From Polyangia bacterium (GTDB lineage: Bacteria > Myxococcota_A > Polyangia > Nannocystales > Nannocystaceae): 64,000 bases of DNA. The stretch's first letter is position 1; every line of letters starts with the position of its first letter. Below, piece after piece: positions 44,705 to 60,597 of the stretch. The position numbers and the translations under genes are program-made. Under the pieces are notes generated by a model. It ran no database searches, was not told the origin of the DNA, and saw only the letters and a list, made by a program, of their open reading frames with translations. Where the stretch lies: contig JAUHWG010000006.1 in NCBI GenBank assembly GCA_030424595.1, positions 248,001 through 312,000 on the forward strand, in the 5' to 3' direction.

Positions 44705-44710
44705 TATACT
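44705..44710 (+). promoter_or_regulatory. -10 box of the metallophosphoesterase gene
   Basis: TATACT (5 of 6 to TATAAT) ends 10 nt before the ATG at 44721. The -35 match 17 nt upstream is weak (GTGGCG). It fixes the likely start at 44721 rather than at an earlier in-frame codon at 44682, which would be upstream of the transcription start. Confidence 0.6.
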
Positions 44711-44720
44711 CCCCGCAACG

Positions 44721-45701
44721 ATGGCTCCTTCAGGCTCGCGCTCGCGTTCGGCCAGGCTTCCGGCCAAGCTCTCGCGTGCGCGCATGCTCAACCCGCTGGC
44801 CTGGTTCGAGCGCGGCACGCCGAAGTTTCAGCTGCGACGCTTCGCGGGCTCGCATCTGCACCAAGAGCAGCTCAGCGCGCCTATCTGCGTCGCCCACCTC
44901 ACCGATCTCCACGTCGGCCGGGTGACGCCGATGCACGTGCAGATGGCCGCCGTCGAGCTGGTCAACCGGCAAGATCCCGACCTCGTCGTGATCACCGGCG
45001 ACTTCGTCTGCCACAGCCAGGAGTACCTCGACGCGCTGACCGAGGTGATCGAGGGCTTTGACGCGCCGGTGATCGGCGTGCTCGGCAATCATGATCATTG
45101 GTCGGGCGCGGCGGAGGTCCGCCGGGCGCTCCGCCGCGGCGGCATGGAGATCCTCGACAACGCGCACACGACGATCACGCTCAATCGCGAGCGCCTCCAG
45201 GTCGTCGGCCTTGATGACGCCTACACCGGCCACGCCGACGTCGACCTGGCGACCAAGGGGCTGCGCCGCGACCTGCCGGTGCTCGGGCTCTCGCACATCG
45301 CCGAGGAGTCGGAGCAGATGTGGCCGAAGGGGGTGCCGCTGGTCCTCTCGGGGCACACCCACGCCGGTCAGGTGACCCTCGCTCGGCTCAACGAGCTCGC
45401 CCTCGGCCGCCTCGTCGGCCATCGCTATATCCACGGCCTCTACGGATCGCGGCGGGGGGACGAGCCCGAGGGGGCCGTCTATGTCGGCGCAGGGATCGGC
45501 GCCGCCGTGATCCCGCTGCGCCTCGGCGAGCGGGCGCGCCGCGAGGTCACGCTCTTCGAGCTCGGCTACCCGCCGGGATCCTTCGACGAGGATCACAACC
45601 CGCAGGAGGCGCTGCCCGGGCGCCCGCCCTCGGAGCGGACGATCCAAGAGCGTCAGATCGCCGTCGCCCGCAAGCAGGCCCGCCGCGATCGCAAGGGCTA
45701 G
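44721..45701 (+). CDS. YaeI-like metallophosphoesterase
   Basis: 326 residues from ATG 44721. Calcineurin-like motifs in order: AHLTDLHVGRV (D-x-H), LVVITGDFVCHS (GD), VIGVLGNHDHWSG (GNHD), LGLSHIAEE (H) and VPLVLSGHTHAGQV (GHTH). These coordinate a two-metal centre. The YaeI/YkuE group works at the cytoplasmic membrane on lipid-linked phosphates; the N-terminal AWFERGTPKFQLRRF could lie on the membrane but there is no TM helix. The usual LxHxPD of the family is LSHIAEE here. Substrate is unknown. The 3' gap holds a small hairpin shared with the convergent hutH gene. Confidence 0.88.
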   Translation: MAPSGSRSRSARLPAKLSRARMLNPLAWFERGTPKFQLRRFAGSHLHQEQLSAPICVAHLTDLHVGRVTPMHVQMAAVELVNRQDPDLVVITGDFVCHSQEYLDALTEVIEGFDAPVIGVLGNHDHWSGAAEVRRALRRGGMEILDNAHTTITLNRERLQVVGLDDAYTGHADVDLATKGLRRDLPVLGLSHIAEESEQMWPKGVPLVLSGHTHAGQVTLARLNELALGRLVGHRYIHGLYGSRRGDEPEGAVYVGAGIGAAVIPLRLGERARREVTLFELGYPPGSFDEDHNPQEALPGRPPSERTIQERQIAVARKQARRDRKG

Positions 45702-45775
45702 GTCCGCTTAGATACATGTCCACTGGGGCATGTTCTGAGGCGCCGGTTGATCTTAGGCGCCGGTCGAGCCGGGAA

Positions 45776-45793
45776 CCTGACCGTGAGGTCAGG
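45776..45793. terminator. Small hairpin between the phosphoesterase and hutH
   Basis: CCTGACC-GTGA-GGTCAGG, a 7-bp perfect stem with a 4-nt loop in the convergent gap 45702-45878. No T-tract follows on either strand, so a Rho-assisted or weak bidirectional terminator is the most that can be claimed. The hexamer run GCCGTC (about five units, 45845-45878) lies beside the hutH stop. Confidence 0.4.
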
Positions 45794-45841
45794 TCCGATG
45801 CTCCGCGGGCGATCAGCTCGGGCGGGGGGCGAGGACCCTGC

Positions 45842-45878
<37 letters not shown>

Positions 45879-47417
45879 CTAGCCCTCCGCGAGCGGAGAG
45901 CGGAGGCCGACGGCGGCGGCGAGCTCTCCGCGCCGGATCGCGGCGGCGAGCTCCTCGATCTCGGCCGACATCGACCGGTCGCCGGTGGTCGGGGCGACGT
46001 ACTTGCGGATCAGCGCGTGGGCCCGGCGCAGCGGCGGGCTGGTCTCCTTGTCGCGGAGATCGAGCGCGCGGGCGGCGATGACCCCCTCGATCGCGAGGAT
46101 CCGGGCGACGGCGCCGACGACCGAGTCGAGCTTGCGGGCGGCGATGGGCCCCATGCTCACGTGATCTTCCTTGCCCGCGGAGGTCGGGATCGTGTCGACG
46201 CTCGCCGGCATCGACAGGACCTTGCACTCGCTGGCGAGGGCGGAGGCCGTGACTTGGATCATCATCATCCCGCTCTCCAGGCCCGGCCGGGTCGCGAGGA
46301 ACGCGGGGAGGCCGCGGGAGCTGGCCGGGTTGAGGAAGCGATCGAGGCGGCGCTCGCTGATCGTCCCGAGGGTGGTCATCGCCGCCGAGAGGTGATCGAT
46401 CGGCACGGCCACCGAGGCGCCGTGGAAGTTGCCGCCGCTGATCACGTCGAAGCCGCCGTCCTCACGGGCGAGGACCAGCGGGTTGTCGGTGAAGGCGTTG
46501 ACCTCGATCGTCAGGGCGTTGGCCACGTAGGCGAGCGCCGAGCGGACGGCCCCGTGGACCTGCGGCATGCAGCGCAGGCTGTAGGCGTCCTGGACCAGGC
46601 CGCAGGCGGCGTGGGAGGTGTTGAGCTCCGAGCCCTCGACCAGGCCGCGGATCGTCGCGGCCGAGGCGATCTGCCCTGGGTGAGGCTTGCCGGCGTGGAT
46701 CCGCGGATCTAAGGGCCGGATCGAGCCGAGCAGGGAGTCGAGGCTCAGGGCGCCGAGGACGTCCGCAGCGATCACCAGCTCCCCCGCGTCGACGGCGGCG
46801 AGGGCCGCGATCGCGGTCATCATCTGGGTGCCGTTGATCAGGCTCAGCCCCTCCTTCGGCCCGAGGGCGTAGGGGGCGAGGCCGACCGCTGCGAGCGCTT
46901 GCGCGCCTGGGACGGCCTTCTCGGCGCCGCGGACGTAGGCCTCGCCCTCGCCGATCGCGACCAGCGCGAGGTGAGCGAGGGGCGCAAGATCACCGCTGGC
47001 GCCGACGCTGCCCTGGCAGGGCACGACCGGCGTGACCCCGCGGTTGAGCATCTCGATCAGGTGGTCGACCAGGGCTGGGGACGCTCCGCTGGCCCCCTGG
47101 GCCAGGGTGTGGGCCCGGAGCAGGAGGATCGCCCGGACGAAGGTCCTGCGCAGCGGCTTGCCGACCCCTGCGGCGTGGGAGCGGAGCAGGTTCACCTGCA
47201 GCTGGGCGAGATCTTCGGAGCTGACGCGGCTCTCGCTCAGAGCACCAAAACCGGTGTTAACCCCATAGATCGTGGCGTCCTGCTCGAGGGAGGCCTCGAG
47301 GTGGGCGCGTGTGTGAGCGAGTTCCGCGCGGGCGGAATCATCGAGGCAGACCGGTTGGTCGTCGCGGGCGACCCGGTGAACATCGACAAGGGCAAGAGGA
47401 CGGCCGATCGCGAGCAT
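45879..47417 (-). CDS. hutH: Histidine ammonia-lyase
   Basis: 512 residues from ATG 47417 (LAIGRPLALVDVHRVARDD). The motif CQGSVGASGDLAPLAHLALV contains Ala-Ser-Gly, which cyclises to the MIO electrophile. YGVNTGFGALSESRVSSEDL, KEGLSLINGTQMM and NFHGASVAVPIDH complete the aromatic lyase pattern, and NGTQ and the His in SMPASVDTIPTSAGKEDHVS favour histidine over Phe or Tyr. It converts L-His to urocanate and ammonia. The rest of the hut pathway is not in the window, so it is an isolated gene here. The gap to the divergent kinase gene is 92 bp. Confidence 0.95.
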   Translation of the reverse strand: MLAIGRPLALVDVHRVARDDQPVCLDDSARAELAHTRAHLEASLEQDATIYGVNTGFGALSESRVSSEDLAQLQVNLLRSHAAGVGKPLRRTFVRAILLLRAHTLAQGASGASPALVDHLIEMLNRGVTPVVPCQGSVGASGDLAPLAHLALVAIGEGEAYVRGAEKAVPGAQALAAVGLAPYALGPKEGLSLINGTQMMTAIAALAAVDAGELVIAADVLGALSLDSLLGSIRPLDPRIHAGKPHPGQIASAATIRGLVEGSELNTSHAACGLVQDAYSLRCMPQVHGAVRSALAYVANALTIEVNAFTDNPLVLAREDGGFDVISGGNFHGASVAVPIDHLSAAMTTLGTISERRLDRFLNPASSRGLPAFLATRPGLESGMMMIQVTASALASECKVLSMPASVDTIPTSAGKEDHVSMGPIAARKLDSVVGAVARILAIEGVIAARALDLRDKETSPPLRRAHALIRKYVAPTTGDRSMSAEIEELAAAIRRGELAAAVGLRSPLAEG

Positions 47418-47471
47418 ATACAACCTCGGGGGGCAAGGACCCGCTGGAGGGTACACCTTCGGAACGCTTCG

Positions 47472-47500
47472 TTGACCGTCTTCGGGAGCCCGATTAGGCT
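47472..47500 (+). promoter_or_regulatory. Promoter of the zinc-ribbon kinase gene
   Basis: TTGACC (47472-47477, 5 of 6), 17-nt spacer, TAGGCT (47495-47500, 3 of 6). The ATG at 47510 is 9 nt further, so the transcript is probably leaderless. TAGGCT recurs before the next kinase gene at 49941-49946, 15 nt before its ATG. Confidence 0.65.
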
Positions 47501-47509
47501 CGTCCAGGC

Positions 47510-49918
<2,409 letters not shown>

Positions 49919-49961
49919 TCGGCTCCTCAGGGTTTTGCGGTAGGCTAGGTGGCACTTAGCG

Positions 49962-51626
49962 ATGGGGGAGACCCAGACACCGATGGCGATGGGCGCGACG
50001 ATGGTCGCGAACTCTGCGGGAGACCTCGTCAACCCTAGCGCGAGCTCCTCCGGGGCTTCGTTGCCTGCGCCGGAGGTGGAGCCGAGGGCCTACGTCTCGG
50101 ACCTCGCCGGCACGGTGCTCCTCGAGCGCTACCGGATCATCGAGCGCCTCGGCGCCGGCGGCATGGGGGTCGTCTACCTCGCCGAGCACGTGACGATCAA
50201 GAAGCGCTGCGCCATCAAGGTGCTGAGCGACGAGTACGCCAACAAGCCGGACATCGTCGACCGCTTCCTCCAAGAGGCCAGGGCGGCGTCGATGATCGCC
50301 CACGAGAACGTCGTCGAGATCACCGACTACGGGCAGACCCCGAGCGGCTCGGTCTTCTTCGTGATGGAGATGCTCGCGGGGGAGGATCTGGCCGAGACGA
50401 TCCACCACGAGGGGGCGCTGCCCTGGTCGCGGGTCCAGCCGATCATCCTCCAGATCTGCCGGGCGCTCCGCGAGGCGCACAACGCCGGGATCATCCACCG
50501 CGACATGAAGCCGGAGAACTGCTTCAGGGTCGAGCGCAACGCCACCAAGGACTTCATCAAGGTGCTCGACTTTGGCATCGCCAAGGTCACGACCGAGGAG
50601 GGGGAGGGCAAGGGCCTGACCAAGACCGGGATGATCTTCGGGACCCCGGAGTACATGTCCCCCGAGCAGGCTCAGGGCATGCGCGTCGATCACCGCGCCG
50701 ACATCTACGCGGTCGGCGTGATCATGTACGAGCTCCTGACGGGCAAGGTCCCGTTCACCGCCGACACCTTCATGGGAGTGCTGACCAAGCACATGTTCGA
50801 GGTCCCGCCAGCGCCCTCCGCGGTCGCCCCCGAAGGCGTGAAGATCGCCCGTCCGGTCGAGGCGCTGATCCTCAAGGCGCTCCAGAAGGATCGAGATCAC
50901 CGCTTCGGGTCGATGGACGAGATGATGGCGGCGATCGAGGGGGTCGGCCGTGGCGAGGCGGTCGCGGTCGTCAGCGAGCGGATCGATCGTCCCAGGTCGG
51001 GCCCGCTCCTCGGGTTTAGCGGCGATGAGGGCGAGGTCTCTCGATCAGGCTCGTCGGCGTGGATCGCCGTCACCGTCGCGGTCCTGGTGGTCGCGGGCCT
51101 CGGCGCCTACTGGCTGGCGGTTGGCGACGGCGACGGCGACGGCGAAGAGAACGATCCGGCGGCGATCGTCGAGCCGAAGGAGAGCGAGCCGGCGCCGATC
51201 GTCGCGACTCCGCAACCTCCAGTGGTCCCGGTCGAGGCAGCGCCGGGGGTGGTCCGACTGATCCTGACGACGAACGTCGAGGCCGAGGTCTTCGATCCCG
51301 ACGGCGGGGTCGTGCTGGGGACGACGAACACCGACGGAGGGATCGCGGTCGCTCGCTCTTCGACGCCGCGGGCGCTCACGCTCCGGGCCGACGGCTATGT
51401 CGATCATCCGATCGAGGTCGTGCTTGAGAGCGACTTCAACCAGACCTTTGAGCTCGACCCGGTCAGCAAGGGCAAGGTGAAGGTCAAGAAGGGCAAGGGC
51501 AAGACGCCCAAGGGCGGCAGCAGCGGCGGCAGCGGCGGAGCTGGTGATTCGGGCGGAGCCGGCGACTCGGGCGGCAAGGGTGGGCCGCTGGGGCTGAAGG
51601 ATCCCTTCGGCGGCGTTGGGAAGTGA
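49962..51626 (+). CDS. Membrane Ser/Thr protein kinase with PEGA-like C-terminus
   Basis: 554 residues. Kinase about 50-310: ERLGAGGMGVVYLAEH, CAIKVLSDE, AGIIHRDMKPENCFRV, KVLDFGIAKV, GTPEYMSPEQ; catalytic residues are intact (HRDMKPEN, DFG). TM about 365-385 (AWIAVTVAVLVVAGLGAYWL). The outer part includes GVVRLILTTNVEAEVFDPDG and GTTNTDGGIAVAR, a short PEGA-like fold, then a Lys-rich (KVKVKKGKGKTPKGG) and Gly/Ser-rich tail. It lacks the zinc ribbon of its upstream neighbour, to which it is clearly related in layout. It starts 43 bp after the upstream stop, so both could be on one mRNA or have separate promoters (TAGGCT at 49941). Confidence 0.93.
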   Translation: MGETQTPMAMGATMVANSAGDLVNPSASSSGASLPAPEVEPRAYVSDLAGTVLLERYRIIERLGAGGMGVVYLAEHVTIKKRCAIKVLSDEYANKPDIVDRFLQEARAASMIAHENVVEITDYGQTPSGSVFFVMEMLAGEDLAETIHHEGALPWSRVQPIILQICRALREAHNAGIIHRDMKPENCFRVERNATKDFIKVLDFGIAKVTTEEGEGKGLTKTGMIFGTPEYMSPEQAQGMRVDHRADIYAVGVIMYELLTGKVPFTADTFMGVLTKHMFEVPPAPSAVAPEGVKIARPVEALILKALQKDRDHRFGSMDEMMAAIEGVGRGEAVAVVSERIDRPRSGPLLGFSGDEGEVSRSGSSAWIAVTVAVLVVAGLGAYWLAVGDGDGDGEENDPAAIVEPKESEPAPIVATPQPPVVPVEAAPGVVRLILTTNVEAEVFDPDGGVVLGTTNTDGGIAVARSSTPRALTLRADGYVDHPIEVVLESDFNQTFELDPVSKGKVKVKKGKGKTPKGGSSGGSGGAGDSGGAGDSGGKGGPLGLKDPFGGVGK

Positions 51627-51744
51627 TCGGGTCGGCCGATACGGCCGATAGGTCTGGGGCTGATCTGCCGGTCGTGTGGCTCTCTCGCTAGGCGAAGCCG
51701 GGGGGCGGGGGCCGAGGTGGCCGGAGGGACAGGTGGCGTTCTCG

Positions 51745-52682
51745 CTAGGCTGGGAGGGCTCGGGTCGCGTGCTCGCTCGGGCGGGGGAGGTCGAGGGCGC
51801 GGGTGAGGAAGGCGACGATGCCGGGGATGTCGTTGTCCGCCCAGCGCTCGGGGTCGCGAGGGTTGAAGCGCCAGAAGAGGCTGGGGGCGCGGAGGTGTTG
51901 GCGGTAGCTGGCGAGGATCGGGAAGACCTCGACACAGGCGGCCCAGGTGTCGAGGTTGTGGTGCTGGTGATCCTCCTGTTCGCCGGTGAACACGTCGAAG
52001 ATCCTGCTGGCGAGGCGGCGGTAGCGGGCGCGCGGCTGGGCGTCGGCGAAGGCTCGCGCGAGCTGACGATAGGCGGCGTAGCAGCGGCGGTCGCGGACGC
52101 TGGCAGGGATGACGGTGCCCATGAAGGAGTGGAGGTTGACCCCCGCGTGGGGGCGGATCTCAGCGGCGAGCTGCGAGAGCGCCGAGGTCTCAGGCTCGCT
52201 GAGGGGGTGGGCACCGCGGTAGGTGGCGTCGCCAGGTCGGGAGGAGCCGGCAGCAGGGAGACGGCTGGGGGTCGCTCCCGGGGGGAGCGGCCAGTTGCGG
52301 TTGAGATCGACCCCGCGGGCGTTGGCGCGAAGAGAGGGCAGGGGGCCATTCCCACCGCACTCTGCGGTCTTCGCGTAGCCGTCCGGGTTGACACAGGGGA
52401 CGATCCAGAGATCGGCCTTGCGAAGGCTCTCTACGTCCGAGGAGCCGCGGGCGAGGCGAGCGAGGAGCTCCAGGAGAACATGGGCGCCGATCCACTCGAC
52501 GCCGTGGATGTTGGCGCAGCAGAGGAGACGCCTGTCGCTCGGCTGGCGGCTCGGGACGCGGAGCGCCCGGAGGGGTCGGCCCTCGACGCTCGTCCCATAG
52601 ACGACGAGCTCCCCTCCCACACGGGAAGAGAGCTCGTCGAGCGCGGCCTCACGGGCCTCAGGACCGCGATAGGGGGCGAGGC

Positions 52683-52686
<4 letters not shown>
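51745..52686 (-). CDS. M14-family zinc carboxypeptidase
   Basis: 313 residues without a signal peptide. Zn ligands are H61 and E64 (NIHGVEWIG) and H186 (GVNLHSFMG); substrate residues NPDGY and GVDLNRNWP; catalytic Glu is probably E253 (AACVEVFP). M14 enzymes remove C-terminal residues; cytosolic members such as the MpaA group cut murein tripeptide. Its ATG overlaps the stop of the helicase gene, so translation is coupled. Why a peptidase should follow an RNA helicase is not clear. The protein ends in Arg/Ala-rich sequence. Confidence 0.88.
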
Positions 52687-56693
<4,007 letters not shown>

Positions 56694-56705
56694 GTTTTGG
56701 AGATC

Positions 56706-57152
56706 CTAGAGCCCGAGAAGCTCCTGGCGATCCTGTTCCTCGCGCCCGCTCCGATCGATATACGCGTCAAATAGCGCCGAAATTCGGTCTATCTTGCGTC
56801 CGATCTCGGAGTCCTCGGCGGAGCATATCGCCTGGGTCTCGTGGAGAAGTGTGGAAAATCGTTCACCTGCCGCAGTGACCCTTGGATGTCCGGCCGGCTG
56901 TGATTGCTCGAGCAATGCCACAAGTCGGTCTCGGACGAGTTCCACGCGGTAGTCACACCGAGCCTCTGTAGGGGTCAGGCCAGCACGCTCCTGCGCAAGA
57001 CCTAGATAGACCCCGGAGAACACATAGACTGCGGTGGCGACGCTCAAGACTAGCCAGAACGCCGCGTTGAACCACCGATGGCTGGGTGATGGTGGGTTCA
57101 GTGCGGCCGCAGTGTCCCAGGCTTTGGGCACCCGGTCAAGGCAGGTTCGCAC
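56706..57152 (-). CDS. Small single-TM protein of unknown function
   Basis: About 149 residues from GTG 57152 (VRTCLDRVPKAWD), with a CGGAGC sequence just upstream; a longer start would run back over the preceding gene. One TM helix (WFNAAFWLVLSVATAVYVFS, about 33-55) precedes an amphipathic, charged C-terminal half with two Cys (CDYRVELVRDRLVALLEQ; ICSAEDSEIGRKIDR) that could be paired in the periplasm. It is not recognised as a family. It lies in tandem between the lipoprotein gene and the helicase gene (13 bp before the helicase start). Confidence 0.6.
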   Translation of the reverse strand: MRTCLDRVPKAWDTAAALNPPSPSHRWFNAAFWLVLSVATAVYVFSGVYLGLAQERAGLTPTEARCDYRVELVRDRLVALLEQSQPAGHPRVTAAGERFSTLLHETQAICSAEDSEIGRKIDRISALFDAYIDRSGREEQDRQELLGL

Positions 57153-57301
57153 GCTCCGGAGGCGGCTACGGCCCCCTCTGAGCCAGCCGTTGTCGGCTGA
57201 CCCTCTGCCGCGATCGGCCGACCTGGTCGGCCGCCCTTCGACGGATGCGCCGAGGCGTCGCCAATTGGGCCCTTTCGGGGCGTACGCCGGCAGATGTGCA
57301 G

Positions 57302-59641
57302 CTATTTGCGCGTGATGAACTTCACGAATTCCTCCTGGCTCGGCCGGAGGGTCGTGGAGCCCGGTCGCAGGCGTCGGATCTGGCACGCGGGGGGATCCCC
57401 GGTGGAGTAGCGGTAGCAGGTCGAGGGGGCGCTGAGGTCCAGGGACATGCCCTCAAAGACCAGGCTGGACCAGCTCGCCATGTCGAGGGGGATGACCGTG
57501 GTGTTCGAGCTGAAGTCGTCGAGCTCGACGGTCACGAGCTGTCCCGCGGCGAGGACCAAGGGCGCCGAGAGATCTGCATAGGGGACGCCGCCGCGGACGT
57601 CGACGAGCGGCGAGTCCTCGCGGAGATCGACGATCTGGATCGCCGCAGGCCCGCCCTGCGAGCCCACCAGGGGGAGCGCGGTGAGCAGGTAGACGCCCGG
57701 GTTGACCGGGAGAACGAAGTCTCCGTCGGCGAAGGTGGACGCCGTGTAGTAGTGGGGCCCGAGAACGATCGCGTCCTGTTCGCTGGGCAAGCGCAGCCGC
57801 TCCGCCATGATCTGGGCCGAAACCGCGCACTCGCTCTCGAGGTCCTCGGTGTTCTTGCACAGGCCCTCTTCGAGCTCGACCTGGCCGCGGATCAGCACCC
57901 GGTGGGGCAGGGTGATCGTCGGCAGGCTCTCGGTGTCCGCCGCGATCTCGGTCGGGAGGGCGACTGAGCGGAAGATCGATCCGACCGGCGGTTCGATCCG
58001 GAGCTCGTAGGGGAAGGGGGCCTCGTCGCTGTAGCCGCCGGGGCTGAGCTGGAGATCGCAGCTCTCTGCGGTGCAGACGATCCCGGCCCGGGTGAAGCGG
58101 GACTGGGTGGGCTCCTCCTCGCCGGCGACGTAGAGCGGCAGACAGCCGGCGTTCTCCCACTGGGTCGGCTCGTTCGGGTCGGCCGCCTCGGGGATGGCGA
58201 AGACGCCCGAGGCTGAGATCGTCGCCGTCGGCGCGCACTCGTCGGGCTTCGAGCCGGGGTTCGACTCGCTCAGGCACTCGACCCCGCAGCACGAGAAGGT
58301 CCCCTTGTCGTTGGCGAAGAGGTTCGCCGGGCTGCCGGCCAGGGTCACGCTGACGGTCGACGCGGGGCGCCAGTGGGGCAGGCAGAGCTTGCCGCCGAGG
58401 GGGGTCGGCGGGGAGTCGCCGCCGTCGTCCGCCGCGGCGAGGCTCGGCGTCAGGGCGAACGAGAGGCGGGGCAGGCCGCTCTCGGTCGAGGTCGGGTCGA
58501 TCGTCGCGACGAGGGGGAGCTCGCGGGCGAGCTCGACCTCCCCCTCGCAGTGGCTGTAGATGGTCGCCTCGAGATCGGCGACGCCGTCGGCGGTCGCGAT
58601 GTCGCCGCGCTTGAAGGCGTCACGGCCGGCGAGGTCGAGGGCGCAGCGGTTCTGCGGCGCGTAGCAGATCTGTCCGCTCGGACAGTCAGAGTCGGCCTTG
58701 CAGCCGCAGAACTTGGGATCGTCGCCGGGATCGATGCAGCGGCTCGGCTCGGGGCAGTTGAGGTCGCTCGAACAGCCGATCTTCGCCGGCGGCGGCTGGA
58801 TCGTCGCCGGCGAGGTCACCCCCTCGCCGTAGCGCAGGGTGACGGAGATGGCGATCCCGTCGAGGTTCTCGAGGGGCTCGCCGGCCTTCGACAGGATCGT
58901 GATCTCGCCGACGAGATCGCGGACGCACTCGAGGGTCGTGTCGACGGTGATCGAGTGGTCGGTCGCCTCGGGGAGCTGATCGCGGCGGAGGATCCGGTGG
59001 ATGATCCCGTACTCGTCGGGCGAGAGCTCGGAGGCCCGCAGCTCGAGGACGACGGGCCTGTCCCCGTCGATGTCGGCGGCCGTGTAGTGGGACCAGGCGA
59101 CCTCAAAGGGGTTGTCTGCGCCCTCCTCTTCGCTCACCGGGAAGGAGCCGGTGACGATGTGCGGGCGCTGGCCTATCCGCGAGTCCTGGCTGAGCGTCAG
59201 GTTGGCGGCGAGGGGGCCCCAGATCGTCTCGTTGTTGACCTTGCTGGCGTAGTAGCCGATCTCGCGGAGGGTGAGCGCGAAGGTGTCGCGGACCCCGGGG
59301 AAGAAGGGGTCGCTGCCGTGGTTGGAGATGGAGATCCGGTAGCGCGAGGGGTTGCGGGTGGTCACGCGCTCGACGGAGGCGTCGGTGCCGCGCATGTCGA
59401 CCCGCAGCGACGAGTTGTCCTCGCGGATGTCGAGGCCGAGCAGCGAGCGCGGCGGGAGGGTCGCGACGAGGCAGACGTTGCCCTGGTCGATCGCGCAGAC
59501 CTCACCGCCGGCGACGTTGCACTCCTCGTCGCTCTCGCACTCGACGCTCTTCGGCTCGGGCGCGAGGGTCGAGCAGCTGAGGAGGAGCGCGGCGGGGAGC
59601 GTGCGCCACGGTCGACGAGCTGCGGCGCGTCGGCGGCTCAC
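57302..59641 (-). CDS. Large Cys-containing lipoprotein (C-terminal partner)
   Basis: 779 residues from GTG 59641, which overlaps the stop of the upstream lipoprotein (GTGA). N-terminal RRPWRTLPAALLLSC is a lipoprotein signal. Body: ECESDEECNVAGGEVCAIDQ and LNCPEPSRCIDPGDDPKFCG, CKADSDCPSGQICYAPQNRC, i.e. several short Cys modules of the type common in myxobacterial surface proteins; a beta-rich C-terminus (VYLLTALPLVGSQGGPAAIQ). Carboxypeptidase-regulatory-like folds are possible in the last 200 residues but not proven. It is probably paired with the smaller lipoprotein gene. Function is unknown. Confidence 0.65.
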   Translation of the reverse strand: MSRRRAAARRPWRTLPAALLLSCSTLAPEPKSVECESDEECNVAGGEVCAIDQGNVCLVATLPPRSLLGLDIREDNSSLRVDMRGTDASVERVTTRNPSRYRISISNHGSDPFFPGVRDTFALTLREIGYYASKVNNETIWGPLAANLTLSQDSRIGQRPHIVTGSFPVSEEEGADNPFEVAWSHYTAADIDGDRPVVLELRASELSPDEYGIIHRILRRDQLPEATDHSITVDTTLECVRDLVGEITILSKAGEPLENLDGIAISVTLRYGEGVTSPATIQPPPAKIGCSSDLNCPEPSRCIDPGDDPKFCGCKADSDCPSGQICYAPQNRCALDLAGRDAFKRGDIATADGVADLEATIYSHCEGEVELARELPLVATIDPTSTESGLPRLSFALTPSLAAADDGGDSPPTPLGGKLCLPHWRPASTVSVTLAGSPANLFANDKGTFSCCGVECLSESNPGSKPDECAPTATISASGVFAIPEAADPNEPTQWENAGCLPLYVAGEEEPTQSRFTRAGIVCTAESCDLQLSPGGYSDEAPFPYELRIEPPVGSIFRSVALPTEIAADTESLPTITLPHRVLIRGQVELEEGLCKNTEDLESECAVSAQIMAERLRLPSEQDAIVLGPHYYTASTFADGDFVLPVNPGVYLLTALPLVGSQGGPAAIQIVDLREDSPLVDVRGGVPYADLSAPLVLAAGQLVTVELDDFSSNTTVIPLDMASWSSLVFEGMSLDLSAPSTCYRYSTGDPPACQIRRLRPGSTTLRPSQEEFVKFITRK

Positions 59642-60597
59642 AACGGATCTCCGAGCGCGACGCACTGGGTCGACTGGCAGGGATCGACGTCGCGGGCGGT
59701 GCAGAAGAAGACGTAGGTCGCGACGTCGAAGGTCGCCCCCTCGACGAAGTCGGGCACGCCCTCTTGGATCACCCCGTCGGCGGGCGTGAACCACGGGCGG
59801 TCGGTGACGACGACCGAGAGGGTGTGGAAGCCCGGATCGAGCGCCGTGTCGGTGGCCCCGTTGCAGAAGTCGAAGTCCAGGTTCTCATTGCCGAGGCGGA
59901 GCTCGCGGAGGATCGGATCATGACGACCGATGGGCTCGTACTCGATGCTCGCCGCCAGCGGGATCGGCTCTTGCGGGTTGACGTAGGAGCGGTAGCGGAC
60001 GAAGTTGTAGGGTCGGGAGTTGTTCGGATCGTAGTCGACCAAGAGCGCGGCGTAGAGCTCGTCGTAGCTGCCCTGGGCGTCCTCATCGCGGTCCTCGACG
60101 TAGATCGCGAAGTTCGGCCGCGCCTTGTCGTCCTTGCTCCCGGGCGGGCAGGCGCAGAAGAGGTACTCGCCGTCGCCCGCGTTGGGATCGAGGAAGTGGG
60201 GGAGGACCAGGGTCGTGTCGTCCGGGGGCGGCTGCGGGCACAGCTCCCCCTCGAACATCGGGTCGAGATCGTCACAGGCCTGCTGCGCCTCGTCCGAGAG
60301 GCGCAGGGGCTCGACGATCCGCACCGGCGAGCGGTTGAGGATCGCCTCGTCGTTGACGTTGATCTCGAAGTCGGGGATGACACAGCCGGCGGCCGGCGCT
60401 GTCATCAGCAGGAGCGCCGCTGCGATCCAGGTGCTGCGGCGGAGGCCGCTGCCACAGCCTGCGGGGCGAGAGGCGCGGTGGCGATCCCCGTGAGCGCCGG
60501 TTGTGGAGCCTCGGCCGGTCGAGCCCTGGCCGCGGCACGGGTCGTTGTGCGCGAGCCTCGCTGCAAAGCCTGCTGGACGCCGCGGCGTGGGGATCAT
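59638..60597 (-). CDS. Lipoprotein of unknown function (N-terminal partner)
   Basis: 320 residues from ATG 60597, which overlaps the stop of the sigma54 activator (ATGA). The signal peptide is unusual: about 53 residues of Arg/Gly-rich n-region precede STWIAAALLLMTAPAAGC. No ATG or GTG lies closer to the hydrophobic core, so coupling to the activator may have fixed this start. Mature part: DDLDPMFEGELCPQPPPDDT, FCACPPGSKDDKARPNFAIY, FCNGATDTALDPGFHTLSVV, ending FFCTARDVDPCQSTQCVAL. Three or more Cys pairs suggest disulfides. It is not a known family to me. Genetic coupling to the activator and to the 779-residue lipoprotein implies one complex. Confidence 0.65.
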   Translation of the reverse strand: MIPTPRRPAGFAARLAHNDPCRGQGSTGRGSTTGAHGDRHRASRPAGCGSGLRRSTWIAAALLLMTAPAAGCVIPDFEINVNDEAILNRSPVRIVEPLRLSDEAQQACDDLDPMFEGELCPQPPPDDTTLVLPHFLDPNAGDGEYLFCACPPGSKDDKARPNFAIYVEDRDEDAQGSYDELYAALLVDYDPNNSRPYNFVRYRSYVNPQEPIPLAASIEYEPIGRHDPILRELRLGNENLDFDFCNGATDTALDPGFHTLSVVVTDRPWFTPADGVIQEGVPDFVEGATFDVATYVFFCTARDVDPCQSTQCVALGDPL

